NCBI GenBank assembly: GCA_900768265.1
Contig: CAAGCF010000008.1
Location: forward strand, 1-64,000
Direction of reading: 5' to 3'
DNA from: an uncultured Collinsella sp.
GTDB lineage: Bacteria > Actinomycetota > Coriobacteriia > Coriobacteriales > Coriobacteriaceae
DNA: 64,000 nucleotides
The notes beneath the pieces are model-generated. The model made no database searches, was not told the DNA's origin, and was given only the letters and a program-made list of their open reading frames with translations. Of the stretch, positions 1-8,491 are shown piece after piece; position 1 is the first letter of the stretch; each line of letters opens with the position of its first letter. A program made the position numbers and the translations under genes.

Positions 1-52
1 TGCCGTCCTCCGATCTCCCGGGGCCGGCCGGTCCGGCCCTCAGGGTATCGGA

Positions 53-92
53 TTCCCATATTCATCCGTACATGTACGGATGGATATGGGAA
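53..92. repeat. 40-bp near-perfect dyad
   Basis: Two 20-nt arms (53-72 and 73-92) meet without a spacer around the self-complementary centre GTACATGTAC. Only one position is not Watson-Crick paired. There is no T-tract. It could be the 3' end structure of a gene lying before the window or a protein-binding dyad. It is separated from the ribU promoter by about 65 nt. Confidence 0.6.
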
Positions 93-156
93 GTGTTCGG
101 ATGAGGTTGCTAATCAAGGCATTCCGTTTCCCCGCCATAAATTACCCTTGGCATAC

Positions 157-184
157 TTGCGTGAAAACCTGCTCGTGCTACACT
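157..184 (+). promoter_or_regulatory. Likely promoter of the ribU riboswitch transcript
   Basis: A -35-like TTGCGT at 157-162 and a -10-like TACACT at 179-184 are separated by 16 nt and lie just upstream of the riboswitch aptamer. Assignment is by motif only. Confidence 0.45.
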
Positions 185-191
185 AGCAATT

Positions 192-376
192 GCTGTTTCA
201 GGGCGGGGTGAAATTCCCCACTGGTGGTAAATCGGGCGGTGTCAAAGGGACGCCGTGGCGCAGGTAAAGTGCCTGCGACCGAGCCGATGAGTCCGCGACC
301 CGTGTGTGCGTTGGTTCGCATGCCGGCTGAACTGGTGAGATCCCAGTACCAACGGTTAGAGTCCGGATGAAAGAGG
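192..376 (+). promoter_or_regulatory. FMN riboswitch (RFN element)
   Basis: The leader contains the hallmark RFN blocks in order: GGGCGGGGTGAAATTCCCC, ACTGGTGGTAA, AGTCCGCGACCC, GAACTGGTGAGATCCCAGTACC and AACGGTTAGAGTCCGGATG. The closing P1 helix pairs TTTCA near 197 with TGAAA near 368. The aptamer runs to within about 12 nt of the ribU start at 388, so its 3' strand is next to the ribosome binding region. This suggests control of translation, with FMN binding lowering riboflavin uptake. The P2-P6 arrangement was not folded computationally. Confidence 0.95.
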
Positions 377-387
377 CAGGTGATCTT

Positions 388-978
388 ATGTCTGAACAGT
401 CGCAGCATATCCATTTTGAGAACACGAATAGGTGGAGCACCAAGCAGCTCGTTACCATGGCGTTGATGTGCGCCTTGGGAGCCCTGTTTATGTATGTGCA
501 GCTGCCCATCCTTCCCTCGGCGCCGTTTTTGACGTATGACCCGTCGCTGGTGCCGGCGATGGTGTGTGGATTTGCGTATGGCCCTGGCGCCGGCACCGCT
601 GTTGCCGCTATGGCGATCGTTATCCATGCGCTTACCACGGGCGATTGGGTCGGTGCGCTTATGAACTTGGTTGCCACGCTGGGCTATATTCTGCCTGCGG
701 CTATCGTCTACCAAAAGATGCATACCTATAAGGGTGCCGTGATTGGCCTGGCGCTGGGCGTCATTGCCGCTACGGTGCTTTCTATGGTCGCAAACCTTAC
801 CATTGGCGTTTGGTTCTGGTATGGCTCGATCGATGTAATCGCCCCGCTCATGGTTCCTGCCGTGCTGCCGTTCAACCTCATCAAGACCGTGCTCAACTCG
901 GTGTTGACGTTGGCGGTGTACAAGGCGGTCTCTAATCTCATCACGCCCAAGAAGGACCAGGTCAAAGGCCGCGCATGA
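388..978 (+). CDS. ribU: Riboflavin ECF transporter S component RibU
   Basis: Membrane substrate-binding (S) subunit of an energy-coupling factor transporter that captures riboflavin. The 196-residue protein is almost wholly hydrophobic, with about six membrane segments, and starts with the short N-terminal stretch containing KQLVTMALMCALGALF that is typical of RibU. The substrate assignment rests mainly on the FMN riboswitch directly upstream. The start at 388 was preferred to the ATG at 367 because 367 lies inside the aptamer and has no ribosome binding site, whereas AGAGGCAGG precedes 388. The stop overlaps the next gene as ATGA, so ribU, ecfA and ecfT form one transcription unit. Confidence 0.93.
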   Translation: MSEQSQHIHFENTNRWSTKQLVTMALMCALGALFMYVQLPILPSAPFLTYDPSLVPAMVCGFAYGPGAGTAVAAMAIVIHALTTGDWVGALMNLVATLGYILPAAIVYQKMHTYKGAVIGLALGVIAATVLSMVANLTIGVWFWYGSIDVIAPLMVPAVLPFNLIKTVLNSVLTLAVYKAVSNLITPKKDQVKGRA

Positions 979-2879
979 TTGAGTGTCGGGGCGTTTCCTT
1001 TAGCTATGACGGTGCCACACCGGCGCTCGATGGTATCGATCTGAACATCGAGGATGGCGAGTTTTTCTGCATCCTCGGTGGCAATGGGTCGGGCAAGTCG
1101 ACGTTTGCCAAGCATCTGAATGCACTGTTGCAGCCCGATGCCGGCGCGGTGCGCATCGATGGCATGGATGCGTCCGACCCCGAGTTGGTCTACGACATTC
1201 GCTCGACTGCGGGCATGGTATTCCAGAATCCCGACGACCAGCTTGTGGCGACGCTTGTCGAGGACGATGTTGCGTTTGGTCCCGAGAACTTAGGGATCGA
1301 ATCGGCCCAGATCGCGCAGCGCGTGCGCGAGGCGCTGAAGGCCGTGGGCCTGGTGGGCTTTGAGCGCCACGAGACCCACGCTCTCTCGGGCGGACAAAAG
1401 CAGCGCGTGGCGCTTGCCGGCGTGCTCGCCATGGAGCCGCGCGTGCTCATGTTGGACGAGGCGTCCTCGATGCTCGATCCGCGCGGGCGGAAGGGCCTTA
1501 TGAAGGCCTGTCACGCGCTGCACGAACGCGGCATGACCATCGTGATGATTACGCACTTTATGGAAGAGGCCGCCGAGGCCGATCGAGTCGCGGTTTTTCG
1601 GGCGGGACGAGTTGCCATGCTGGGTACGCCCGAGGAGATTCTTACACGGGCAGATGAGCTTGCGCAGTTGAACTTGGACATGCCGGAGTCGTGCCGTTTG
1701 GGCATGGCGCTTCGTGAGAAGGGCGTACCCGTTTGCGCGCAGGTGCGCGAGGCGGATATGGTTGCCGAGGTTGCGCAGGCCTATACCGAGCGGAGCGGGG
1801 CGGGCGCCGCGGGGCAGCCTTTCGCATCCCAGTTGGAAATCGCTGACGGCACTGTTCCGGCAGACAACAAGGACAACGCGTCGGAGCCCGTCATCGAGCT
1901 ATCTCATGTTTCGTGCAGCTATTCGCTCAGTCCGCGCGAGCGCCGTCGCTGGCATAAGCGCTCGGTCACTGCGGGCAAATCGAACAAACAGGCTCTCTGG
2001 GGAAACGACCCCAGCAGTCCGTGGGCACTTCACGACGTGTCTTTGACGGTGCGTCGCGGCGAGTTCCTGGGGCTAGCAGGCCATACCGGTTCGGGTAAAT
2101 CCACACTGGTCCAGCACCTCAACGGATTAATCCGCCCGCAGGAGGGGAGCGTTTGCGCGCTAGGGCTCGACCTATCAAGCAAGAAGGACGCCGCCGCGGT
2201 TAAGGCAAAGGTCGGCGTGGTGTTTCAGTATCCAGAGCGTCAGCTGTTTGCCGAGACCGTGGCACAGGACGTGGCGTTTGGTCCGCATAACCTTGGCTTG
2301 TCGCAGGCCGAGGTTGCCCGCCGCGTTGAGTCATCGCTCGCGCGCGTGGGCCTCGACCTGGCCACGGTGGGCGACAAGAGCCCCTTTGAGCTCTCGGGCG
2401 GGCAGCAGCGGCGCGTGGCGTTTGCCGGCGTGCTTGCCATGGAGCCCGAGGTCCTGGTACTCGATGAGCCCATGGCGGGGCTCGATCCGGCGGCGCGCAG
2501 TGATTTCCTGGAGCTCATCGATCGACTTCACCATGGGGGCCTGACCGTCGTCATGGTCTCACACAGCATGGATGACCTTGCCAATTGCTGCGACCGTATT
2601 GTCGTGATGAACGAGGGCTCGGTGTTTGCCGAGGGCACGCCCACTCAGGTTTTTGCGCGTGCGGATGAGCTTAAATCAATCGGTTTGGGTGTTCCCGCTG
2701 CCCAGCGCATGGCGCTGGCGCTTGCGGAAGCGGGCGTGCCGCTGCGTTGCGGCGGGCTCTATACGGTTGAGTCGTTGGCCGATGAGTTGGCAGATTTGCT
2801 GATTGGTCGCTCAGACGGTTCTTCTAACGTCTCGGACAAGGCCAAATCCGAAACGATCGCGCGAGAGGAGGGCTGCTAA
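975..2879 (+). CDS. Fused energy-coupling factor ATPase (EcfA1-EcfA2 type)
   Basis: Cytoplasmic ATPase that drives the ECF transporter. At 634 residues it carries two complete ABC cassettes in one chain, whereas most ECF systems use two separate proteins of about 280 residues. Cassette 1 has Walker A GGNGSGKST (residues 35-43), LSGGQ and Walker B LMLDEASSMLDP. Cassette 2 has GHTGSGKST (about 369-377), LSGGQQRR and VLVLDEPMAGLDP. A linker of roughly 60 residues, hydrophilic and rich in Arg and Lys, separates them. The LDEA in place of LDEP in the first Walker B is a small asymmetry. It overlaps ribU by 4 nt and ecfT by 1 nt, implying translational coupling. It may also serve S components encoded elsewhere. 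Confidence 0.93.
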   Translation: MIECRGVSFSYDGATPALDGIDLNIEDGEFFCILGGNGSGKSTFAKHLNALLQPDAGAVRIDGMDASDPELVYDIRSTAGMVFQNPDDQLVATLVEDDVAFGPENLGIESAQIAQRVREALKAVGLVGFERHETHALSGGQKQRVALAGVLAMEPRVLMLDEASSMLDPRGRKGLMKACHALHERGMTIVMITHFMEEAAEADRVAVFRAGRVAMLGTPEEILTRADELAQLNLDMPESCRLGMALREKGVPVCAQVREADMVAEVAQAYTERSGAGAAGQPFASQLEIADGTVPADNKDNASEPVIELSHVSCSYSLSPRERRRWHKRSVTAGKSNKQALWGNDPSSPWALHDVSLTVRRGEFLGLAGHTGSGKSTLVQHLNGLIRPQEGSVCALGLDLSSKKDAAAVKAKVGVVFQYPERQLFAETVAQDVAFGPHNLGLSQAEVARRVESSLARVGLDLATVGDKSPFELSGGQQRRVAFAGVLAMEPEVLVLDEPMAGLDPAARSDFLELIDRLHHGGLTVVMVSHSMDDLANCCDRIVVMNEGSVFAEGTPTQVFARADELKSIGLGVPAAQRMALALAEAGVPLRCGGLYTVESLADELADLLIGRSDGSSNVSDKAKSETIAREEGC

Positions 2880-3679
2880 TGGAGGCGTTTTCGTTTGGCA
2901 GCTACTATCCCGGCGATAGTGCAATCCACCGCCTGGACCCGCGAACCAAGTTGCTCTTGGGCTTTGTGTTTCTGATCACGACGCTCACGGTCAACAGCTT
3001 CCGCGGACTGGTCCCGGTCGCAATCTTCGTTGTCCTGATCTATACCGTGTCCCGGGTGCCGGCTCGTCGCGTCCTGTCATCGATGGCGCCGCTGCTGGCG
3101 ATCGTCGCGGTGGTCGCGGTGCTCAACCTGTTTTCCGACCAGAGTGGGCGCATTCTGTGGCAGTTCGGCTTTTTGCAGATAAGCGAGGGCTCGCTGCATT
3201 CCGCCGCCTTTATGGCGTGCCGCCTGACCTTGATGATGGCCGGTATGAGCGCTATCACGCTCACCACACCGACGCTCGACCTCACCGCGGGCTTTGAGCG
3301 CCTGCTCGCGCCGTTTGCGCGTGTGGGACTTCCTGCGCACGAGCTCGGCATGATTATGGGTATCGCGCTGCGCTTTATGCCACAGTTTGCCACCGAGATG
3401 AAGCAGACGGCCGATGCGCAGGCAAGCCGCGGTGCACGCGTGACGGGAGGCCCGCTCGGCGGCGTGCGTATGCTCGGCAGTGTGGCGATTCCGCTGTTCA
3501 CGGGGGTGTTCCGTCATGCCGAAACGCTGTCTGCTGCCATGGATGCCCGCTGTTATCATGGCGAACAGGGCCGAACACGCCTGCATACGCTTGTGTTTGG
3601 CCGCGGCGATGCGCTGGCAGCGGTGGTGACGATGCTGCTGCTCATCTGCGTCATCGTCATCAATCTTCAACTTGTTTAG
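2879..3679 (+). CDS. ecfT: Energy-coupling factor transmembrane protein EcfT
   Basis: Membrane scaffold that couples the ATPase to the S subunit. The 266-residue protein begins with the family motif SYYPGDSAIHRLDPRTKLLL and has about five membrane segments. Near residues 150-190 it carries the cytoplasmic coupling region with RFMPQFATEMKQTADAQASRG, which contains the Ala-Arg-Gly-type motif that contacts the ATPases. The start overlaps the ecfA stop in TAATG. No terminator of clear quality follows before the next gene, 30 nt away. Confidence 0.93.
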   Translation: MEAFSFGSYYPGDSAIHRLDPRTKLLLGFVFLITTLTVNSFRGLVPVAIFVVLIYTVSRVPARRVLSSMAPLLAIVAVVAVLNLFSDQSGRILWQFGFLQISEGSLHSAAFMACRLTLMMAGMSAITLTTPTLDLTAGFERLLAPFARVGLPAHELGMIMGIALRFMPQFATEMKQTADAQASRGARVTGGPLGGVRMLGSVAIPLFTGVFRHAETLSAAMDARCYHGEQGRTRLHTLVFGRGDALAAVVTMLLLICVIVINLQLV

Positions 3680-3709
3680 GCGCGATTCGAGCGCAGGAAA
3701 GGGGTCCCC

Positions 3710-4156
3710 ATGACCGACAATGACCGCACGGCGCAGCTCGAGCGCGCCTGTTCGTATCTCAGGCGCATTCCGGCGTGGTATCTGGCCACAACCGATGTGG
3801 CCGACGGGCATCAGCCTCGCGTGAGGCCGTTCTCGTTTGCCATGGTCGATGATGGCAAACTGTGGTTTTGCACCTCGCGCGATAAGGACGTGTGGGCCGA
3901 GCTCAGCGCGAACCCCAAGTTTGAGGTTTCGGGTTGGAAACCGGGGGAGTGTTGGATTGTGCTGACCGGCGAGGCTGCGCTCGAGGACGACGCGGTCGTG
4001 AGCGACCGGGTGCGCGAGGCAGGTTTTAAGCATATGGTGGGCATTGGCGAGGAACACGAGAGCGCCAATGACGGTCGCCTTGCGTTTTTCTCGGTGCGTA
4101 GTATCGCTGCCCGCTTCTGTGATATCGACGGCAGCGAGGAACGCCTGGAGCTTTAA
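3710..4156 (+). CDS. Pyridoxamine 5'-phosphate oxidase-fold protein, copy 1
   Basis: Small split-barrel flavin-binding protein of 148 residues. The N-terminal half has the family pattern PAWYLAT-x-RVRPFSFAMVDDGKLWF and then CTSRDKDVWAEL. Members bind FMN or F420, or degrade haem, but the true substrate cannot be read from the sequence. It follows a riboflavin uptake operon by 30 nt, which fits a flavoprotein but proves nothing. It is clearly paralogous to the next gene, with the same blocks in the same order. The start ATG has AGGAAAGGGG upstream. Confidence 0.8.
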   Translation: MTDNDRTAQLERACSYLRRIPAWYLATTDVADGHQPRVRPFSFAMVDDGKLWFCTSRDKDVWAELSANPKFEVSGWKPGECWIVLTGEAALEDDAVVSDRVREAGFKHMVGIGEEHESANDGRLAFFSVRSIAARFCDIDGSEERLEL

Positions 4157-4210
4157 CCCTAGGGCAGCTAAAACAGCCCCGACCCAAAAAGACTAGTGCC
4201 AGGAGGACAC

Positions 4211-4621
4211 ATGGACGGATTGAATACGGTGTTGGAGTATCTGACGTCGGTGCCGGCATGGTATTTGGCGACGAGCGTTGACGGACAGCCGCATGTGCGT
4301 CCGTTTTCGTTTGCGAAGATCCAGGACGGCAGGCTGTGGTTTGTAACGGCGCGCACCAAAGACGTGTGGCAAGAGCTGCTGCAAAATCAACGCTTTGAGG
4401 CCACGAGTTGGTGGCCGGGCCATGGCTGGCTCATCTTGCGCGGGCATGCGGGTCTGGATGACCAGGCTGCTCCCGATATGCGCGAGGCAGGCTGGAAGCA
4501 CCTGGAGCGCCTAGGCGAGCACTACGAGGGCGCAGACGATTCCACGCTCGTCTTCTTTAGCGTCGAGGAACCCGAGGCCTTTATCTGCAACCATGACGAA
4601 TGGGTGCCGGTCGAGCTCTAA
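4211..4621 (+). CDS. Pyridoxamine 5'-phosphate oxidase-fold protein, copy 2
   Basis: A 136-residue tandem paralogue of the preceding gene, sharing PAWYLAT, HVRPFSFA, DGRLWFVTARTKDVWQEL and a W-rich middle. The start at 4211 was chosen because AGGAGG sits at 4201-4206; the GTG at 4196 lies upstream of that site. Function is unknown beyond a probable flavin-binding split barrel. The gap to copy 1 is 54 nt, so the pair probably arose by local duplication and is co-transcribed. A strong hairpin at 4667-4719 marks the likely end of the unit. Confidence 0.8.
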   Translation: MDGLNTVLEYLTSVPAWYLATSVDGQPHVRPFSFAKIQDGRLWFVTARTKDVWQELLQNQRFEATSWWPGHGWLILRGHAGLDDQAAPDMREAGWKHLERLGEHYEGADDSTLVFFSVEEPEAFICNHDEWVPVEL

Positions 4622-4666
4622 ACGAGTCTCTCAGCAAGCTTTGACAATTTAAATTCTCGCATGTAG

Positions 4667-4726
4667 CGGGCCCCACATTGCAACGTCACCGTAAGGTGCA
4701 CTGGGCAATATGGGGCCCGTGTTTAT
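4667..4726 (+). terminator. Terminator-like hairpin after the PNPOx pair
   Basis: Arms CGGGCCCCACATTGC (4667-4681) and GCAATATGGGGCCCG (4705-4719) pair over 15 bp with one mismatch. They are followed by TGTTTATTTG, a moderate T-tract. Confidence 0.7.
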
Positions 4727-4766
4727 TTGTCAATTCCTTTGAGTGAATGTGTCGGGACTGTTTCAA

Positions 4767-4806
4767 TGCATGAATATGCAAAAGATTTGCGTATATATGA
4801 ATCTTT
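4767..4806 (+). promoter_or_regulatory. Candidate ArgR (ARG box) sites upstream of argC
   Basis: TGCATGAATATGCA at 4767-4780 is palindromic and close to the arginine-repressor box consensus containing CATGAAT and a TGCA end. A second, weaker TATATGAATCTTTT lies at 4793-4806. They sit about 90-120 nt upstream of argC in an AT-rich stretch suited to a promoter. Binding by ArgR is inferred from position and resemblance. Confidence 0.5.
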
Positions 4807-4886
4807 TGGTGCTAAAGTTTCAACTCACTTCATAACGACGGCTGCAGGATGCGTATTGGTGCATAACTGCAGACAAGGAGTCTGAT

Positions 4887-5957
4887 ATGTCTGTAAAGGT
4901 TGGAATCGTCGGTGCGGCCGGATATGCCGGCGCCGAGCTCATTCGCCTCGTCCTCGGTCATCCCGAGTTTGAACTTGCTGCCATTACGTCCAACGCCGAT
5001 GCTGGCCAGCCGTTGTCTGCGGTGTACCCGAGCTTCACCGGCGTAAGCGATCTTGTCTTCACGACGCATGATGCCCCCGAGCTCAAGAACTGCGACGCGG
5101 TCTTTTTGGCCGTGCCGCACACAGCTGCCATGGCACAGGTGCCCGCCCTGCTTGCCGCGGGAGTTTCCTGCATTGACCTTTCGGCCGACTATCGCCTGAG
5201 CGATCCGGCCACCTTTGAGGCCTGGTATGCCGCCGAGCACACGAGCCCCGAGCTACTCAAGAGCCGCGCCTTTGGTCTGCCCGAGCTGTTCTGCCAGGAT
5301 TTGGAGACCGCCGCATCTGACCATGCCGATGGCAAACCCGTACTGGTCGCCTGCGCCGGTTGCTATCCCACCGCAACGAGCCTTGCCGCCGCGCCTGCCG
5401 TGCGCGCTGGCTGGGTTGCCCAGAGCGGCCCCGTGATTGTTGACGCTATCAGCGGTGTAACGGGTGCCGGTAAGTCCTGCAACGCCCGTACGCATTTTTG
5501 CAGCGCGGACGAAAACCTGGAGGCCTATGGCGTGGGCAAGCATCGTCACACGCCCGAAATTGAGCAGATCTTGGGCCTAACCGATCGTGTCGTCTTTACC
5601 CCGCACCTGGCACCGCTCAAGCGCGGTCTGCTTTCTACGGTGACGATGCCGCTTACGCCGCAGGCTATTGATGCCTTGACCCTTGAGGACGTTGTCGACC
5701 ATTACAAGCAGTTCTACGCCGGTCGCACCTTCGTGCGCGTACTCGATGCCGGCCAGCAGCCCAAGACGGCTTCGGTCGTCGGCACCAACGCCGCCCAGAT
5801 CGGCCTCGCGCTCAACAAGCGCGCGGGCGTTCTGGTGGCTACGGGCGCCATCGACAATCTGTGCAAGGGTGCAGCAGGCCAGGCGGTCCAGTGCGCCAAC
5901 ATCGTCTTTGGTTTTGACGAGCGACGAGGCTTGCCCACAGTGGCGTGCCCGGTGTAG
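4887..5957 (+). CDS. argC: N-acetyl-gamma-glutamyl-phosphate reductase
   Basis: Third step of ornithine/arginine synthesis: NADPH-dependent reduction of N-acetylglutamyl phosphate to the semialdehyde. The 356 residues begin with the Rossmann motif GIVGAAGYAGAELIRL. The catalytic cysteine is Cys159 in ACAGCYPTA. HRHTPEI carries the conserved active-site histidine, and KRGLLSTV the late family block. Length and layout match type 1 ArgC. It is first of four arg genes on the same strand (argC-argJ-argB-argD), preceded by ARG-box-like sites. A structured intergenic stretch separates it from argJ. Confidence 0.97.
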   Translation: MSVKVGIVGAAGYAGAELIRLVLGHPEFELAAITSNADAGQPLSAVYPSFTGVSDLVFTTHDAPELKNCDAVFLAVPHTAAMAQVPALLAAGVSCIDLSADYRLSDPATFEAWYAAEHTSPELLKSRAFGLPELFCQDLETAASDHADGKPVLVACAGCYPTATSLAAAPAVRAGWVAQSGPVIVDAISGVTGAGKSCNARTHFCSADENLEAYGVGKHRHTPEIEQILGLTDRVVFTPHLAPLKRGLLSTVTMPLTPQAIDALTLEDVVDHYKQFYAGRTFVRVLDAGQQPKTASVVGTNAAQIGLALNKRAGVLVATGAIDNLCKGAAGQAVQCANIVFGFDERRGLPTVACPV

Positions 5958-5986
5958 CACATTCGATTGTTAACGATTTGGTAGTC

Positions 5987-6065
5987 GGGCATCGAGTGGG
6001 GCGCCACTCTTAAGCTGGTCTCACGATTGTGACCGGCATGGCGCACCAACCGATGCCCATTTTTT
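5987..6065 (+). promoter_or_regulatory. Branched hairpin with T-tract between argC and argJ
   Basis: An outer stem pairs GGGCATCG (5987-5994) with CGATGCCC (6051-6058) and is followed by ATTTTTTG. It encloses at least two smaller stems, GAGTGG/CCACTC and GGTC-CAC/GTG-ACC. It looks like a terminator or attenuator that would lower argJBD relative to argC, or an mRNA-processing site. No ligand class was recognised. Confidence 0.55.
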
Positions 6066-6091
6066 GTTTGACATAAGGAGTCGTAAAGACG

Positions 6092-7360
6092 ATGAATGCT
6101 GAGCAGTTCGATATCAAGATTCGTGCCGTAGAGGGCGGCGTAACGGCGGCGGCCGGCTTTAAGGCGGCGGGCATCCATGCCGGATTCCGCAAGAATCCCG
6201 AGCGCCTGGATTACGCGCTCGTCGTGCCCGACAAGCCCTGTCCCGGGGCCGGCGTGTTTACGACTAACCGCTTTTGTGCGGCGCCCGTGCAGGTGAGCCG
6301 TGCCAACCTGGGCGGCGCCGACAAGGGCTATGGCATCATCGCCGGTGTTTCTATCAACTCCGGTAACGCCAACGCCGCCACGGGTGAGACCGGTCTTGCC
6401 TGCGCGCGCGAGACCTGCAACATCGCCTCGCAGGTCATCGGCTGCGAGCCCCAGCAGATTCTGGTCGCCTCTACGGGCGTAATTGGTCAGATTCTGCCGA
6501 TCGACACGTTTGAGACTGCCGTTCCTGCCGCCTACGAGGCGCTCTCCGCCCACGGTGGCGCCGATGCCGCCCGCGCTATCATGACGACCGACACGCACTC
6601 CAAGGAGTATGCCGTGTGTTACCGCAGCGAGGCCGCGGGGCACGCAGGCAATGCCTATACGGTGGGCGGTATGTGCAAGGGCTCGGGCATGATCATGCCC
6701 AACATGGCAACCATGATCGCGGTCATCACTACCGATGCCCCCGTCGAGCCGGCGGCGCTCCACGCCCTGTTGCTCTCCACCGTCAAGCAGACCTTCAACA
6801 AGGTAACGGTCGATTCCGACACCTCGACTAACGACACCTGCATCATGCTTTCCTCCGGCGCCGCTGCCGCAGATGCCGAGCCTATTGTCGAGGGCTCTGA
6901 CGCCTTCGACGAGCTGGCCTTTGCCGTGCATGAGGTGTGCGAGAGCCTGGCGCGCAACATCGCCGCAGATGGCGAGGGCGCATCCAAACTCGTGACGGTT
7001 AACGTCGCCGGCGCCGTGAACGACGAGGAGGCCGATATCGCCGCTCGTGCTGTCGCCAACTCGCCGCTCGTCAAGACCTGCATCGCCGGCCACGACTGCA
7101 ACTGGGGCCGCGTTGCCATGGCGCTCGGCAAGTGCGGCGTGAAGTTTAACCAAGAAGATGTTTCCATCGACATGATGGGTATGCCCGTCTGCCGTGATGG
7201 CCTGACCGTTCCCTTTGACGAGGACGAGGCACTTCGTCGCTTTGAGGCGCCCGAGATCGTGATCTCGGCCGACCTGGGCGCAGGGAACGCGGCGACTACC
7301 GTGTGGACTTGCGACCTCACGCACGAGTACATCTCCATTAACGGTGACTACCGTTCCTAG
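6092..7360 (+). CDS. argJ: Glutamate N-acetyltransferase / ornithine acetyltransferase
   Basis: ArgJ moves the acetyl group from N-acetylornithine to glutamate, so the acetyl cycle is closed and no separate argE or argA is needed. The 422-residue precursor has the autocleavage region KGSGMIMPNMATM; cleavage in the family falls between Ala and Thr, here Ala206-Thr207, giving alpha and beta chains. INSGNANAATG and STGVIGQ in the alpha chain and TVDSDTSTNDT in the beta chain are further signatures. Whether it is bifunctional (also using acetyl-CoA) cannot be seen. AAGGAG precedes the ATG by about 11 nt. Confidence 0.96.
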   Translation: MNAEQFDIKIRAVEGGVTAAAGFKAAGIHAGFRKNPERLDYALVVPDKPCPGAGVFTTNRFCAAPVQVSRANLGGADKGYGIIAGVSINSGNANAATGETGLACARETCNIASQVIGCEPQQILVASTGVIGQILPIDTFETAVPAAYEALSAHGGADAARAIMTTDTHSKEYAVCYRSEAAGHAGNAYTVGGMCKGSGMIMPNMATMIAVITTDAPVEPAALHALLLSTVKQTFNKVTVDSDTSTNDTCIMLSSGAAAADAEPIVEGSDAFDELAFAVHEVCESLARNIAADGEGASKLVTVNVAGAVNDEEADIAARAVANSPLVKTCIAGHDCNWGRVAMALGKCGVKFNQEDVSIDMMGMPVCRDGLTVPFDEDEALRRFEAPEIVISADLGAGNAATTVWTCDLTHEYISINGDYRS

Positions 7361-7441
7361 ACTCCCGATGTGCCGCGCGTCCCGCTGCAATCGCGGGCAA
7401 CGAGGTGCGGCGCGATAGCTACACGAAAGACGAGGCAGACT

Positions 7442-8422
7442 ATGAAGTTCGCACGCGATTGTCGCTCGAGCGAATCCAACGAAGTTACCGCGCAGCTGCT
7501 GTTCGAGGCGCTGCCGTGGATTAAGAACCTGACCGGCAAGACGGTCGTTATCAAGTACGGCGGTGCCGCCATGGTCGACGAGCAGCTGCGTCGTGACGTG
7601 ATGAGCGACATCGTCCTGCTCAAGATTATCGGCATGCGCCCTGTTATCGTGCACGGTGGCGGCAAGGCCATCAACGAGGCGCTCAGCCACTACGACACCC
7701 CCGTCGAGTTTAAGAACGGCCAGCGCGTGACTACGCCTGCCACCATGGATATCGTGCGCGAGGTACTGGGCGGCAAGGTCAATCAGGAGCTGGTCGCGGC
7801 GCTCAACCACCACGGCAACCTTGCCGTGGGCGTGTCCGGCAGCGACGCCGGTACCCTTATTGCCGAGCCACTCGACCCAGAGCTCGGCCGCGTAGGCAAG
7901 GTCACGCACGTCAACACCGACTATATCGAGCGTTTGCTCGACAGCGAGTACATTCCCGTTATCGCCACGGTCGCGGCGGGGGAGGACGGCGGCTTCTTCA
8001 ACATCAACGCCGATACCGCTGCCGGCGCCGTTGCGGCGGCGCTTCATGCGCACAAGGCGATCTTCTTGACCGATGTCGACGGTCTGTACAAGGACTTTAG
8101 CGACAAGGATTCGCTTATCTCCAACCTGACGCTCGACGAGGTCAATGAGATGCTCTACGGCGGCGAGGTCGACAAAGGCATGATTCCCAAGCTGCGCGCC
8201 GCCGTCGATGCGCTTACCGCCGGCGTGTTCCGAGCCCACATCATCAACGGCACGACGCCGCACTCGCTGCTGCTGGAGCTGCTGACCGATGCTGGCGTCG
8301 GCACCGTAATCCATTCCACCGAGACGGCTTACGAGTTCGATACGCATCCGCACCCGCTTTCGACCTTTGCGGCACGCCTGACCGAGAACCTCGACGAGGT
8401 CGAGAAGCTCCAGACGGTCTAG
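7442..8422 (+). CDS. argB: Acetylglutamate kinase
   Basis: Phosphorylates N-acetylglutamate, the second step of the cyclic arginine pathway. The 326-residue protein has the amino-acid-kinase motifs VVIKYGGAAM near residue 33, HGGGKAIN, the substrate-binding VSGSDAGTL region and FLTDVDGLYKD. The ATG at 7442 was chosen over the in-frame GTG at 7370 because residues homologous to ArgB begin only after 7442. The C-terminal tail of about 25 residues after TAYEFD is longer than usual for non-plant ArgB and its role is unknown. This is commonly the arginine-inhibited step, but the inhibition type cannot be told here. Confidence 0.96.
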   Translation: MKFARDCRSSESNEVTAQLLFEALPWIKNLTGKTVVIKYGGAAMVDEQLRRDVMSDIVLLKIIGMRPVIVHGGGKAINEALSHYDTPVEFKNGQRVTTPATMDIVREVLGGKVNQELVAALNHHGNLAVGVSGSDAGTLIAEPLDPELGRVGKVTHVNTDYIERLLDSEYIPVIATVAAGEDGGFFNINADTAAGAVAAALHAHKAIFLTDVDGLYKDFSDKDSLISNLTLDEVNEMLYGGEVDKGMIPKLRAAVDALTAGVFRAHIINGTTPHSLLLELLTDAGVGTVIHSTETAYEFDTHPHPLSTFAARLTENLDEVEKLQTV

Positions 8423-8491
8423 CTGACCCGCGGTCGTCGCGTCCCTGCACCCATAGCCCTGCGCCGTACGGCGCCCAACGAAAGGCATCCC

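Noticed and set aside
5714..8488. Minus-strand open frame of 924 codons across argC-argJ-argB
   Set aside because: It is the antisense shadow of GC-rich genes with G/C-ending codons; it has no family motifs, while the plus-strand products are unmistakable.
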